Shown here piece after piece: positions 34,494-42,966 of a DNA stretch of 64,000 bases. The translations under genes were made by a program, and so were the position numbers. The DNA is from an uncultured Sphaerochaeta sp. (GTDB taxonomy: Bacteria; Spirochaetota; Spirochaetia; Sphaerochaetales; Sphaerochaetaceae): NCBI RefSeq assembly GCF_963677315.1, contig NZ_OY781939.1, forward strand, positions 2,666,001 to 2,730,000, read 5' to 3'. Positions within the stretch are counted from its first letter, which is position 1; every line of letters begins with the position of its first letter. Below the pieces are notes generated by a model, which was given only the letters and a program-made list of their open reading frames with translations, made no database searches and was not told the DNA's origin.

Positions 34494-36446
34494 ATGAATA
34501 CTATTGGTAAATGGATAGGAATTCTTGGACTGTTTTTGATACTTATAGTCGCAGGTTGTGACATAGGTATGACAGGTTTAAATACTCAGGATGTCGGTAC
34601 CCTATCATTGCAGGTAAAACAAGGTGGGGATTTCGTAGAGAAGACTTTGGTTCCCAGTATCTCCATGGATATTGTGGAGTGGGAGATTACCGGCTCTGGT
34701 CCTGATCAGAGGACGTATGGCCCCCAGACCTTTGCCCTCGATGCCTCAATTACCATCCCTGACCTCTACAAGGGTTCCTGGGATATTACGGTAGAGGGAT
34801 TGAATGCATCAGAACAAGTGATCGGACGTGGGTCGAAGAGCTTGGTGATCACAGCAGCTCAGACAACCAACGATACAATCACTGTTGTACCTCTGAGCGG
34901 TAATGGAACACTGAGCTTGGATGTTACTTGGCCTACAAGCCTCTTTGACAATGACGTGTTTGAGGTAATACTGACTGATAAGGACGGAGTAGCATATGAA
35001 CTGTTTCCAACCTTGAATTATACTGCAGGGACTGGTTCCTATAGTGGAACATGGGCAGCCGGCTACTATGATTTGAATGTACAGTTGCTTGATGGGACTA
35101 CTGCAGTATGGGGTACCTACGAATCTGTTCGAATTGTAGAAGGACAGGCTACAGAGGGAACCCTCATCTTGACTGAGGAGATGTTGAATATCAGCAATAA
35201 CGGGGCATTGAACCTTGATATTGTCGATGACATGCAGAACCCATTTCTCGTGAGTCTTTCTGGGGTCTCGGGTGAACTGACTGCAGGTACATCCATGCAA
35301 GTGAGTAGTTCGGTAGACCCATCCAGTGAAACATACAGTTATGTATGGTTTCTCAATGGTGTCATGATACCGGGTGAAACCCTGTCGATAATAACCTTTG
35401 GCGATACGCTTGCTATCGGCCACTATAATTTGGCATTGCGAGTAAGTGATGGAACGGTCATATCCTCTACAGTACACTATTTTAGTGTAGTACCTCCCGT
35501 GAATGTAGTGATTGATCCTGATTACAACTTCACCCCGGATGAAACTGATAGTACACCGTTTACTGTGGTTTCTATTGTTCCTTCCGATCAAGCTCAAAAT
35601 GTACCGGTTGGTACTTCTATCACTGTGTACTTTGATGATTTGATCAACCCAATAAGTCTGAATGATGTCTCCATGTCGGTAACTGTTGCTGACCAGGTTG
35701 TGTCCGGGACCTTTGCATTGGAGCGTTCAGCCAATGATCTCTTTGCGGTACTTCACTTCACCCCGTCACAACCGTTTGCGGATAATGTGGATGTCACAGT
35801 TACGCTGAGTAGTGTGAATGGCTTGCTAGACAAGGGTGGTAATACCCTGGAGAATGAGCTTGTCTTTACATTCCATACCGCTGCAGCCTATGTGGGTGAT
35901 GTTACAAACCTCGGATTTGAAAGCGGACTGACAGGGTGGAATATCACTGGTAATGGAGGAATAGTGGATCTTCCCTTTGCTTCTGTGTTGTCTTTGGAGG
36001 GAGTAAAGGCAGCCATGATCACAACTGATTCAGCGGTTGACTACGGTCTTTCTGGGACACCATTGAATGAGGCAACTTCTATGTTGAGTAGTGGAAGTCT
36101 TGAGGTTCCGGGAGCGGCGACGTTGTGCTCATTCGATTACTACTTCCTCTCTGCTGAGTTCATAGAGTTTATTGGGTCACAATTTGATGATACATTGACT
36201 ATGACCTTCTCTGGGCCAAGCGGTACCATCATAGAGACGATTGAGACGGTCAATACGTATCAAATAAGTGATTGTATACCATTGACAAGTAGCCTCGATT
36301 ACGACCTCTACCATACTGGAGCAAAGACGAAACAGGTAGATATTTCTGGTCTGGGAAGCCCCATCACCATTAGTTTTGCTATTTCGGATGTCGGTGATCA
36401 GGCATATATCTCTGCTCTCTTGGTGGACAATTTCCGATTTGAGTAG
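34494..36446 (+). CDS. Modular surface lipoprotein E (Ig-like plus choice-of-anchor-like domain)
   Basis: A 650-residue lipoprotein (lipobox LIVAGC). Its first 250 residues repeat the module pattern of the 19.6-25.7 kb operon: YKGSWDITVEGLNASEQ, VVPLSGNGTLSLDVTW, WAAGYYDLNVQLLDG and GALNLDIVDDMQNPFLVSL. A PKD-like domain (YSYVWFLNGVMIPG) follows, then a Big_5/SbsA-type Ig domain (IVPSDQAQNVPVGTSITVYF). The C-terminal jelly-roll-like domain has FDYYFLSAEFIEF and DQAYISALLVDNFRF, similar in style to choice-of-anchor domains. Start ATG 34494 has AGGAG upstream; the longer frame from 34449 lacks one. It is a solitary relative of the operon proteins. Confidence 0.8.
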   Translation: MNTIGKWIGILGLFLILIVAGCDIGMTGLNTQDVGTLSLQVKQGGDFVEKTLVPSISMDIVEWEITGSGPDQRTYGPQTFALDASITIPDLYKGSWDITVEGLNASEQVIGRGSKSLVITAAQTTNDTITVVPLSGNGTLSLDVTWPTSLFDNDVFEVILTDKDGVAYELFPTLNYTAGTGSYSGTWAAGYYDLNVQLLDGTTAVWGTYESVRIVEGQATEGTLILTEEMLNISNNGALNLDIVDDMQNPFLVSLSGVSGELTAGTSMQVSSSVDPSSETYSYVWFLNGVMIPGETLSIITFGDTLAIGHYNLALRVSDGTVISSTVHYFSVVPPVNVVIDPDYNFTPDETDSTPFTVVSIVPSDQAQNVPVGTSITVYFDDLINPISLNDVSMSVTVADQVVSGTFALERSANDLFAVLHFTPSQPFADNVDVTVTLSSVNGLLDKGGNTLENELVFTFHTAAAYVGDVTNLGFESGLTGWNITGNGGIVDLPFASVLSLEGVKAAMITTDSAVDYGLSGTPLNEATSMLSSGSLEVPGAATLCSFDYYFLSAEFIEFIGSQFDDTLTMTFSGPSGTIIETIETVNTYQISDCIPLTSSLDYDLYHTGAKTKQVDISGLGSPITISFAISDVGDQAYISALLVDNFRFE

Positions 36447-36516
36447 TTTTTGCAACGAGGATAGAGCGAAGCACAAGAATATCTGTCAAGCTACTGATAG
36501 TTCTATCTGTACTTGG

Positions 36517-36540
36517 GAGAGGAGGGTATTCCCTCCTCTC
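36517..36540 (+). terminator. GC-rich hairpin after lipoprotein E
   Basis: GAGAGGAGGG (36517-36526) pairs perfectly with CCCTCCTCTC (36531-36540) across a TATT loop, 70 bases after the stop. The T run is weak. Confidence 0.65.
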
Positions 36541-36570
36541 CTCCTTGTTAGAAAGACTTATGTGCTGTTA

Positions 36571-36709
36571 CTAAAAGGAAATAGTCAGCTCTTTTTTCTT
36601 CAACATACAATCTGTGAGATAGAGATTGATGATATTCTGATACGGAATACCCTTCTTCTCTGCCATGTCCTTGAAATAGGCAACTGTTGCAGAGTCCAGT
36701 CGGATAGTT
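36571..36709 (-). pseudogene. Truncated copy of a ribbon-helix-helix (BrnA/CopG-type) antitoxin gene
   Basis: Bases 36585-36709 are identical over 125 bases to 48560-48684, part of the intact antitoxin gene at 48543-48758. On the minus strand this copy encodes ATIRLDSATVAYFKDMAEKK onward to the family C-terminus, then ends KELTISF. Immediately before that block an in-frame TAA replaces a Gln codon, and no similarity to the antitoxin N-terminus lies upstream. There is no start codon for the conserved part, so it is a relic. The identity implies a recent duplication or recombination. Confidence 0.8.
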
Positions 36710-36784
36710 GCTTATTGATTCTTAATGAAATGAGTTTCATGGCAGGATTGGTATAGGAAGCTACACATTAGTATTTGCAAAAAG

Positions 36785-36801
36785 TTATACATTATGTATA
36801 A
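36785..36801. promoter_or_regulatory. Palindrome TTATACATTATGTATAA before the MqsA-like gene
   Basis: A perfect 8-bp inverted repeat around one T, containing a TATAAT-like -10 element, 27 bases before ATG 36829. MqsA-type antitoxins repress their own promoters through palindromes, so an autoregulatory operator is plausible. Confidence 0.5.
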
Positions 36802-36828
36802 TTGAGATTAGGCGGAGTTATCTAAACC

Positions 36829-37326
36829 ATGCAGAAACAAAAATGTTCCTACTGTGGAAGTGAAGATGTAGATATTAGAGAAGACCAAGTCGAAGTCTCA
36901 GAGCCCTTTGCAGATGTGAATACAGTAACGGTGAAGATGGTGGTTTGTAATACCTGTGGATTTGCAGAAGATCATGAGAGCAACGATTGTGTTTTGCAAG
37001 ATGCTCTTGCCGTATGTAAACAATCATCGATGGTACACACCCTTACCTACTTGAATGCACAAGGGTATACAAACGCTTCGATGGAACGCTCTCTCGGCCT
37101 TCCTGCAAGAACACTTGCAAGGTGGAAGAATGAGGACATTGTTCCCTCTGCAGCAGCTCTTGCACTCATGAGGTTCATACGGACATTTCCCTGGCTGCTC
37201 AGGGTTGCCGAAAAAGAGTTTGATCAAGAGAAAGCGCATGAGGTGGTCCTGAGTGAAGGGGAGAAAGAAATCCGTAAACGTAACCACCAGGATATGTCAG
37301 ATTGCAAAAACATTGAATTAATATGA
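36829..37326 (+). CDS. MqsA/YgiT-like zinc-finger HTH protein (antitoxin-type)
   Basis: A 165-residue protein. The N-terminal half has two zinc-binding pairs, CSYCGSEDV and CNTCGFAEDH, as in MqsA/YgiT antitoxins. The C-terminal half has a helix-turn-helix with LGLPARTLARWKNEDIVPSA. Antitoxins of this group bind a neighbouring MqsR-type mRNA interferase, but no toxin gene is adjacent, so it may be an orphan regulator. The charged tail (about residues 140-165) is unusual. It lies beside a truncated antitoxin copy, which marks a toxin-antitoxin-rich spot. Confidence 0.65.
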   Translation: MQKQKCSYCGSEDVDIREDQVEVSEPFADVNTVTVKMVVCNTCGFAEDHESNDCVLQDALAVCKQSSMVHTLTYLNAQGYTNASMERSLGLPARTLARWKNEDIVPSAAALALMRFIRTFPWLLRVAEKEFDQEKAHEVVLSEGEKEIRKRNHQDMSDCKNIELI

Positions 37327-37382
37327 AACCTGTCTATTGCTCAAGATAAGATGCTTGGAGTTGGTATTTTGCAAATTTGTGG

Positions 37383-38384
37383 TTATTGAGGTATCTGAGC
37401 TGTCGATTCCCTCTGTATCAAGGAAGGGTGAATTGAGTGATGGTAGACGCTGTCTTGCTTCTTGAGAAGCTTGAGTAGGCTCTGTGCTGCAAGCTCCCCT
37501 GTTTTGGTAATAAATTGATTTATTGTGGTAAGAGGAATTCTGCAAAGCTCGCTAATACGGATGTTGTCATATCCAAGAATCGATACCTGCTCTGGAATTT
37601 TGATTCCCTCTTCCACGAGACGATTGATGATGCCAATTGCTACGTTGTCATTGGTAATGAAGAGTGTTGTCTTGATATGATCAATATGATTCTTTTTGAT
37701 AAGATCAGGAGCGAGAATGTATCCCTCCTCTTGCGTCTTTATCTGTGAATAGCGAATGATAGATTCTGGTGAATTGATGGTGTTGTAGAAACCTTCAAGA
37801 CGGTGTTCGATGGATTGGTGAGCGAATCCCGTGATAACAATTATCTGCTCGCTTGGATAATTGTTGAGATAGTGTGCAGCAATACGTCCTCCCTCATAGT
37901 TGTCGCAGCAAACATATGAAATTGAAGGATCCTTGGGTATGCTATTGATTACAACAAATGGAATACCTGCTTCTTGAAGGAGTTTAATCGCCGTACTGTT
38001 CTCACTGATTGGAGCGATGAGCACTCCTTGTACCCGGTTGCTTATCAGTGACCGAACTAGCTGTATCTCTCTCTCTTCAACCCAACGTGAACTTGATAAA
38101 AGCATAGAATACCCATTGGGAGAGAGGATACGGTCAATTCCCTCAGCGATTTCAATAAAGAAAAAGTTTGAGAGCTCATCGATGATAACCCCAATTGTTC
38201 GAGTTGGGCTCCCTGCAAGTCCCTGTGCAAGCAAGCTCGGGGTGTAAGAATATTTATCCATCACTGCACGTACGCGTTCCTGGGTACGCTTCGAGACAAT
38301 CTCAGGGTGGCTGATAACACGGGAGACGGTTGCTTTGCTTACTCCTGCTTCAAGGGCAATATCATCTATGGTTTTATGTTTCAT
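37383..38384 (-). CDS. LacI-family transcriptional repressor
   Basis: A 333-residue LacI/GalR regulator. The N-terminal helix-turn-helix is TIDDIALEAGVSKATVSRVI and the hinge helix is PSLLAQGLAG. A periplasmic-binding-protein-like sugar-sensing domain follows, with IGVIIDELSNFFFIEIAEGI and the typical FVVINSIP and GYDNIRISEL strands. It diverges from the kinase/phosphatase operon, and an operator-like palindrome ATGAAAGCGGTTACAT lies in the intervening region. It should repress that operon until a sugar or sugar phosphate binds. A perfect version of the operator at 52651 suggests a second target. Confidence 0.93.
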   Translation of the reverse strand: MKHKTIDDIALEAGVSKATVSRVISHPEIVSKRTQERVRAVMDKYSYTPSLLAQGLAGSPTRTIGVIIDELSNFFFIEIAEGIDRILSPNGYSMLLSSSRWVEEREIQLVRSLISNRVQGVLIAPISENSTAIKLLQEAGIPFVVINSIPKDPSISYVCCDNYEGGRIAAHYLNNYPSEQIIVITGFAHQSIEHRLEGFYNTINSPESIIRYSQIKTQEEGYILAPDLIKKNHIDHIKTTLFITNDNVAIGIINRLVEEGIKIPEQVSILGYDNIRISELCRIPLTTINQFITKTGELAAQSLLKLLKKQDSVYHHSIHPSLIQRESTAQIPQ

Positions 38385-38482
38385 TTCAAAGATACCTTAG
38401 GCTTACTGCCTCTTGCTGTCAATAAAATACACTATGGTAATTGCAGTTTCATGCTCAAGCAAACAAATTTGAGATCATTCGG

Positions 38483-38511
38483 TTGACAACTGGGTATTGG
38501 TGGCTTAAGCT
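38483..38511 (+). promoter_or_regulatory. Predicted promoter of the sugar operon
   Basis: TTGACA (38483-38488), a 17-base spacer and TAAGCT (38506-38511). The -35 is consensus and the -10 is weak. The LacI-type operator begins 14 bases after the -10, where bound repressor would block initiation. The promoter at 52613 shares both hexamers. Confidence 0.5.
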
Positions 38512-38525
38512 TGGTATAAAGAGAA

Positions 38526-38541
38526 ATGAAAGCGGTTACAT
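38526..38541. promoter_or_regulatory. LacI-type operator ATGAAAGCGGTTACAT
   Basis: A 16-base imperfect palindrome with the central CG step typical of LacI-family operators; 12 of 16 positions are symmetric. It matches the perfect palindrome ATGTAACCGGTTACAT at 52651-52666 in 13 of 16 positions. It is adjacent to the LacI gene and in front of the operon. Confidence 0.6.
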
Positions 38542-38575
38542 TTTCAAGAAGCTTTCTTCTCGCAGGGAGACTGTA

Positions 38576-40501
38576 TTGAGCGTGAACGGTATTTTGGGAA
38601 ATAACATTGATATCCGCCAGGTGATGGCCCGTAATGCAGGGCGACCAATATCTATTGCGATTATTGGTGATCTGTGTCTAGATCTTGCTTATCAGGTAAC
38701 GACTGAACAGGCTGAAATATCGGTAGAAACTGGCTTGCAAACCTACTCAGTCCTCAACTCAAAGCCCGAGCTTGGAGGAGCTTGTAATGTTGCTGTGAAT
38801 TGCAAAACCCTTGGAGCTGAACGAGTTGATATCTATGGAATCGTAGGTTCTGATTTTTTTGGTGATTTACTGATTTCCCTGTTGCAGAAACATGGCATCG
38901 AAACAGAAGGGGTTGTTCGTCAGGAAGAGACATGGGCAACGCATGTATATCATAAGGTCTTTGAGAGAGGAGTAGAACATCCTCGTTTTGATAGTGGTAA
39001 TTTTAACACCCCAACTGAAGCGAGTATCATAGGTCTTCTCTCTACCCTGAAAAAAAAGCTATCTGAATATGATGCAGTCATCATCAATGAGCAAGTACCT
39101 CGCGGACTGCATAGTGAGTCTTTCCAAAAAGCCCTAAATAAAGTCATCGAAAATACCGTTTCTGATTCTGGGATTCGATGGTTTGCAGACTGTAGGAAAT
39201 TAAATGATATTTATCGGAAAACTATCCATAAGCTCAATGAACAGGAAGGACGGCTTCTTTATGGCCCTTCCTGTACACTAGACAGAAAGGAATTGGCGAT
39301 CTGGTTGGCCAAATATTTCAAGCAACCAATTGTCCTAACCCTCGGTCCTGATGGGGCTATTGCTGTAGATGAAACAGAGGCAATCCAGGCATTCCCCGGT
39401 ATACATTTTGCTGGACAAATTGATGCAGTAGGTGCAGGTGACGCTTTTCTGGCTGGGTTGGTCGTGGCTGAGTCGTGGGGAGCCTGTCTATCGGAAGCTG
39501 CCTACATCGGTAATATCTGTGCAGGGGTTTCTCTGAAAGTTCTCTATGAATGCGGGCACCCATCAACTGATGAAGTGATCTTGCTATCTGAGAAAGCTGA
39601 TTGGCGCTATAACCCTGAAATCGCAGATGATGAGAGAAAAGCCCAGTACTGGAAAGACACTCCTTTGGAAGTGGTCGTTTCTTCTCAAATGAGTGGATTT
39701 CCCAAGGTGGCGATATTCGACCATGATGGAACAATCTCAACCTTGCGACAGGGATGGGAAACTGTCATGGAGCAGAGTATGCTCACTGCAATAGCAGGAG
39801 AAGCTTACAGCTCACTATCAACTAAGGAGCTACAATCTCTTCGGGGTGATATTCACGCCTTCATTGATCGTACCACTGGCATCCAGACGATTGAACAGAT
39901 GCATTACTTGGTAGAACTGGTGCGTCATTACGGTTACGTTCCTGAGGAAAATGTGCATACAGCAGCACAATATAAAGAGCTTTATAATAAAGAATTGCTG
40001 GCTATGGTTGAAAAAAAGGTCGCGGAGATTCGTGCCCAGCGGCTTAATGCCACTGATGTAACCATGAAAGGCTCAATAGATTTCTTGCGATTTCTCTCTT
40101 CACATGGTACAGAACTCTATCTTGCAAGTGGTACTGATGTTGATGATGTAAAGCGTGAAGCAGAACTACTTGGCTATGCAAACTACTTTGAAGGCCGAAT
40201 TTTTGGCTCGGTCGGAGATGTCTCGAATGACCCTAAACGGTTGGTGATTCAGCAAATCATTGAAACACGGTTGAACGGAGACTATGAGTCATGTGTAGTT
40301 TTTGGTGATGGTCCAGTTGAGATGCGTGAGGCGAAGCGCCACGGCTTGCTAGCAGTTGGGTTGTTGAGTGATGAAGTCCGCCGATACGGTTTGAATATGA
40401 AGAAAAGGAACCGTCTAGTCTTGGGTGGAGCTGACCTTCTGATTCCTGACTTTTCTCATGCTTCTACTTTGAGCGAATACCTCGGTTGGGAGGTGAAGTG
40501 A
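38576..40501 (+). CDS. Fusion of HldE-like PfkB sugar kinase and HAD phosphatase
   Basis: About 641 residues, first gene of the operon. The N-terminal half is a ribokinase/PfkB kinase closest in pattern to heptose-7-phosphate kinase (RfaE1/HldE): IAIIGDLCLDLAYQV, LGGACNVAVNCKTLGAE, and the catalytic motif DAVGAGDAFLAGL (about 322-334). The C-terminal half (about 410-641) is a HAD hydrolase with VAIFDHDGTISTL, LASGTDVDD and VVFGDGPVEMREA. HldE proteins carry a nucleotidyltransferase there instead, so kinase plus phosphatase is unusual. Start choice: TTG 38576 lies 5 bases after AGGGAGA; GTG 38582 is an alternative. The substrate is unknown, presumably an imported sugar derivative. Confidence 0.8.
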   Translation: MSVNGILGNNIDIRQVMARNAGRPISIAIIGDLCLDLAYQVTTEQAEISVETGLQTYSVLNSKPELGGACNVAVNCKTLGAERVDIYGIVGSDFFGDLLISLLQKHGIETEGVVRQEETWATHVYHKVFERGVEHPRFDSGNFNTPTEASIIGLLSTLKKKLSEYDAVIINEQVPRGLHSESFQKALNKVIENTVSDSGIRWFADCRKLNDIYRKTIHKLNEQEGRLLYGPSCTLDRKELAIWLAKYFKQPIVLTLGPDGAIAVDETEAIQAFPGIHFAGQIDAVGAGDAFLAGLVVAESWGACLSEAAYIGNICAGVSLKVLYECGHPSTDEVILLSEKADWRYNPEIADDERKAQYWKDTPLEVVVSSQMSGFPKVAIFDHDGTISTLRQGWETVMEQSMLTAIAGEAYSSLSTKELQSLRGDIHAFIDRTTGIQTIEQMHYLVELVRHYGYVPEENVHTAAQYKELYNKELLAMVEKKVAEIRAQRLNATDVTMKGSIDFLRFLSSHGTELYLASGTDVDDVKREAELLGYANYFEGRIFGSVGDVSNDPKRLVIQQIIETRLNGDYESCVVFGDGPVEMREAKRHGLLAVGLLSDEVRRYGLNMKKRNRLVLGGADLLIPDFSHASTLSEYLGWEVK

Positions 40502-41637
40502 TGCGTGAGATGAAACTTTCATCAGAAGTCAAACAATCCCAAGCGGTGCTGTTCGACCGCAATACCATGACGTATTTTCCCTTGGCATCACGAAAGAACA
40601 AGGTCGTAATTGAATCCTCCTGCGTAGATCCAGCGACAGATAGTGTTGCTATATCTACACAATTACAACAAAAAACAGCACTGATCGCTGATGAGATGGT
40701 CAAAGCACGTAATCGTGGGGCTTCAGTAATGTGTGCATTCGGAGCCCATACCATCAAGAATGGAATGGGACGACTGCTCGGTAATTTGGTACAGAAGGGA
40801 TGGTTGACTCATCTCGCAACCAATGGTGCTGGGGTCATTCACGACTGGGAGTTCTCCTACCTTGGACAGAGTAGCGAGGATGTCCGTGCAAATGTCCAAG
40901 AAGGAAAATTTGGGACCTGGGAAGAGACTGGGTTGTACATCAATCTTGCTTTGGCAGTCGGAGCATACGAGGGATTAGGGTACGGGGAATCCATTGGGGC
41001 GATGATTGTCCGTGGTGGCCTGGAAATACCGAGTCGTACTGAACTGGAAGCCTGTGCAGTGTCATTGGATGAATCTGCCAGTAAACGAGCAAGTGCATTG
41101 GATCTGATTGATCTTATTTCTGATTTGGATAACTCGCTCTTTGGTTCTCGTCTGAAGATATCCCATCCATATGCCAGCTATAGCGCACAGGCAATTGCCT
41201 GGGAAGCGCAAGTACCTTTCACCAGTCATCCGATGTTTGGGCACGATATCATTTATACCCATAAGGCAAACCGAGGAGCTGTTATTGGCAGAACTGCTGA
41301 GCGTGATTTCCTATCCTATGCACAGAGTGTCTCAAATCTGGAAGGAGGAGTGTATCTCTCTGTTGGATCAGCAGTCATGTCTCCAATGATTTTCGAAAAA
41401 TCCCTCTCCATGGTAAGAAATGCAGGAAAGCATGTAACAGATTGTGCAATTCATGTGGTGGACCTGCAAGAAGAGAGTTGGGATTGGTCGAAGGGAGAGC
41501 CTCCTATTGATCATCCTGCATATTATTTACGTTTTATGAAGACCTTTAGTCGAATGGGGTGCAATGCGTCCTACCTCTGCTCTGATAATCACGCATTTTT
41601 CGTAAGTCTGTATCGTGAGTTGGAAAAAAGGAGTTGA
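40501..41637 (+). CDS. Deoxyhypusine-synthase-like NAD-binding protein
   Basis: A 378-residue cytoplasmic protein whose ATG 40501 overlaps the previous stop (TGATG). The conserved centre is GAHTIKNGMGRLLGNLVQKG, then ATNGAGVIHDWE and EGKFGTWEETG, then an alanine-rich helix. This pattern is like the NAD-binding Rossmann fold of deoxyhypusine synthase and the related LOR/SDH group (GNAxAxHDxE). Bacteria lack eIF5A, and in a sugar operon the likely role is an NAD-dependent reaction on a sugar or amino-sugar substrate; that is inference. I am sure of the fold family only moderately. Confidence 0.55.
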   Translation: MREMKLSSEVKQSQAVLFDRNTMTYFPLASRKNKVVIESSCVDPATDSVAISTQLQQKTALIADEMVKARNRGASVMCAFGAHTIKNGMGRLLGNLVQKGWLTHLATNGAGVIHDWEFSYLGQSSEDVRANVQEGKFGTWEETGLYINLALAVGAYEGLGYGESIGAMIVRGGLEIPSRTELEACAVSLDESASKRASALDLIDLISDLDNSLFGSRLKISHPYASYSAQAIAWEAQVPFTSHPMFGHDIIYTHKANRGAVIGRTAERDFLSYAQSVSNLEGGVYLSVGSAVMSPMIFEKSLSMVRNAGKHVTDCAIHVVDLQEESWDWSKGEPPIDHPAYYLRFMKTFSRMGCNASYLCSDNHAFFVSLYRELEKRS

Positions 41638-41641
41638 AGCA

Positions 41642-42928
41642 ATGGATATTGTTGGACAAGTAAATACGTGGAAAGAAGAAATGGAGAGACATCTCCATGA
41701 TGAGTTGCTCCCATTCTGGCTCGACCGTGTTTGGGATTCTGATTGGGGTGGGTATCTAACCCAGTGGGACGCTGAAGGCAAGGATTCAGGTGTTGATGAG
41801 AAATCATTACTTGCCCATATGCGTACTATTTATTCCCTTTCTCTTGCCTGTTCCTTGGATCATGATCTTGATGGACGTTGTTCAGCATTGGCAAAGAAAG
41901 GCGTCCACTTTGCGATAGAGCACTATTGGGATCCTGTACATGAAGGATTCTTCTGGCTGTTCAACCGGAAGAATGAGGTTCTCATTGATAAGAAAATCGT
42001 GTACGGCCACTCCTTCGCAATCTATGCGTTAAGCACGTATGCCAAAACTTTCGATGATCCAATTGCTTTGGAGTATGCAGAGAAGTGTTTTAATCTTCTC
42101 CAAATCTATGCTGCAGAGACTTCCTATGGTGGGTATTGGGAAATGTTTGAACGTGACTGGACCCTCTCATCAGGAGGTAGCGGTGGAGGAGACCGAAAAA
42201 CTCTTGATGTTCACATGCATCTTATGGAAGCCTACACCGCATTGTACAATGCAAGTGGAAAGGCTATCCATCGAAGAAAACTGGAAGAAATTATTGACTT
42301 GATCAATACAAGAATTTTGCATCCGGTTCACAAAACTGGAATCCCTCAATTCAATTGTGATTGGTCGGTAGCTCCGCAGATCAAATTTGACATTATTTGG
42401 GGTTGGGATCGTTTCTCAGATGAGTCAGGGGCAAAACCGAATGCCCTTGATAATACATCCTATGGGCATAACGTGGAGTTCTTCTGGTTGCTGAGTGATG
42501 CTCTTCGAGTATTGGGCAAGTCTATTAAGCCCTATGAACCAATGTTTGTGAAAATACTGGCTCATGCAGTTTCCTACGGTGTTGATCGTGAATACGGTGG
42601 TGTCTACGTGGAAGGCTCTCTTGATGGTTCGGTAGTGTATGACGATTGTAAGGAATTTTGGCAACAAGCAGAGTTTTTGATTGGGATGCTTGATGCATAT
42701 CTTACCTTTGGCGATGAGAAATTCCTGGAGGCATATGGAAATGTTCATGCTTTCGTATTTGAAAAGATGATACAGCATGATTTGGGTGAATGGCTTGCAC
42801 TCTTGAAGCGAGATGGAACACCTATTTGGACTCATATGAGTCATTCTTGGAAAGTAAATTATCATACGATTCGCTCTGCTACGCTTAGCTTGCAGAGAAT
42901 GGATCAGATATTGTTGCGTTTGCAATGA
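41642..42928 (+). CDS. AGE-family epimerase/isomerase
   Basis: A 428-residue (alpha/alpha)6-barrel enzyme of the N-acylglucosamine 2-epimerase family. Conserved elements are WEMFERDWTLSSG, KTLDVHMHLMEAYTALY, IIWGWDRFSDESGAKPNA, SYGHNVEFFWLL and EFWQQAEFLIGMLDAY, with a late HSWKVNYHT. The His residues in these motifs form the epimerase/isomerase active site. Members interconvert glucose and mannose configurations: cellobiose or mannobiose 2-epimerase, GlcNAc 2-epimerase, or aldose-ketose isomerase. The exact activity is not determined; mannosidases nearby make mannose-type substrates likely. ATG 41642 is preferred over 41615 because GGAG precedes it. Confidence 0.85.
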   Translation: MDIVGQVNTWKEEMERHLHDELLPFWLDRVWDSDWGGYLTQWDAEGKDSGVDEKSLLAHMRTIYSLSLACSLDHDLDGRCSALAKKGVHFAIEHYWDPVHEGFFWLFNRKNEVLIDKKIVYGHSFAIYALSTYAKTFDDPIALEYAEKCFNLLQIYAAETSYGGYWEMFERDWTLSSGGSGGGDRKTLDVHMHLMEAYTALYNASGKAIHRRKLEEIIDLINTRILHPVHKTGIPQFNCDWSVAPQIKFDIIWGWDRFSDESGAKPNALDNTSYGHNVEFFWLLSDALRVLGKSIKPYEPMFVKILAHAVSYGVDREYGGVYVEGSLDGSVVYDDCKEFWQQAEFLIGMLDAYLTFGDEKFLEAYGNVHAFVFEKMIQHDLGEWLALLKRDGTPIWTHMSHSWKVNYHTIRSATLSLQRMDQILLRLQ

Positions 42929-42966
42929 CTTCGTTGAAGTCTTGATCATAGAAAAAGGAGAAAACT

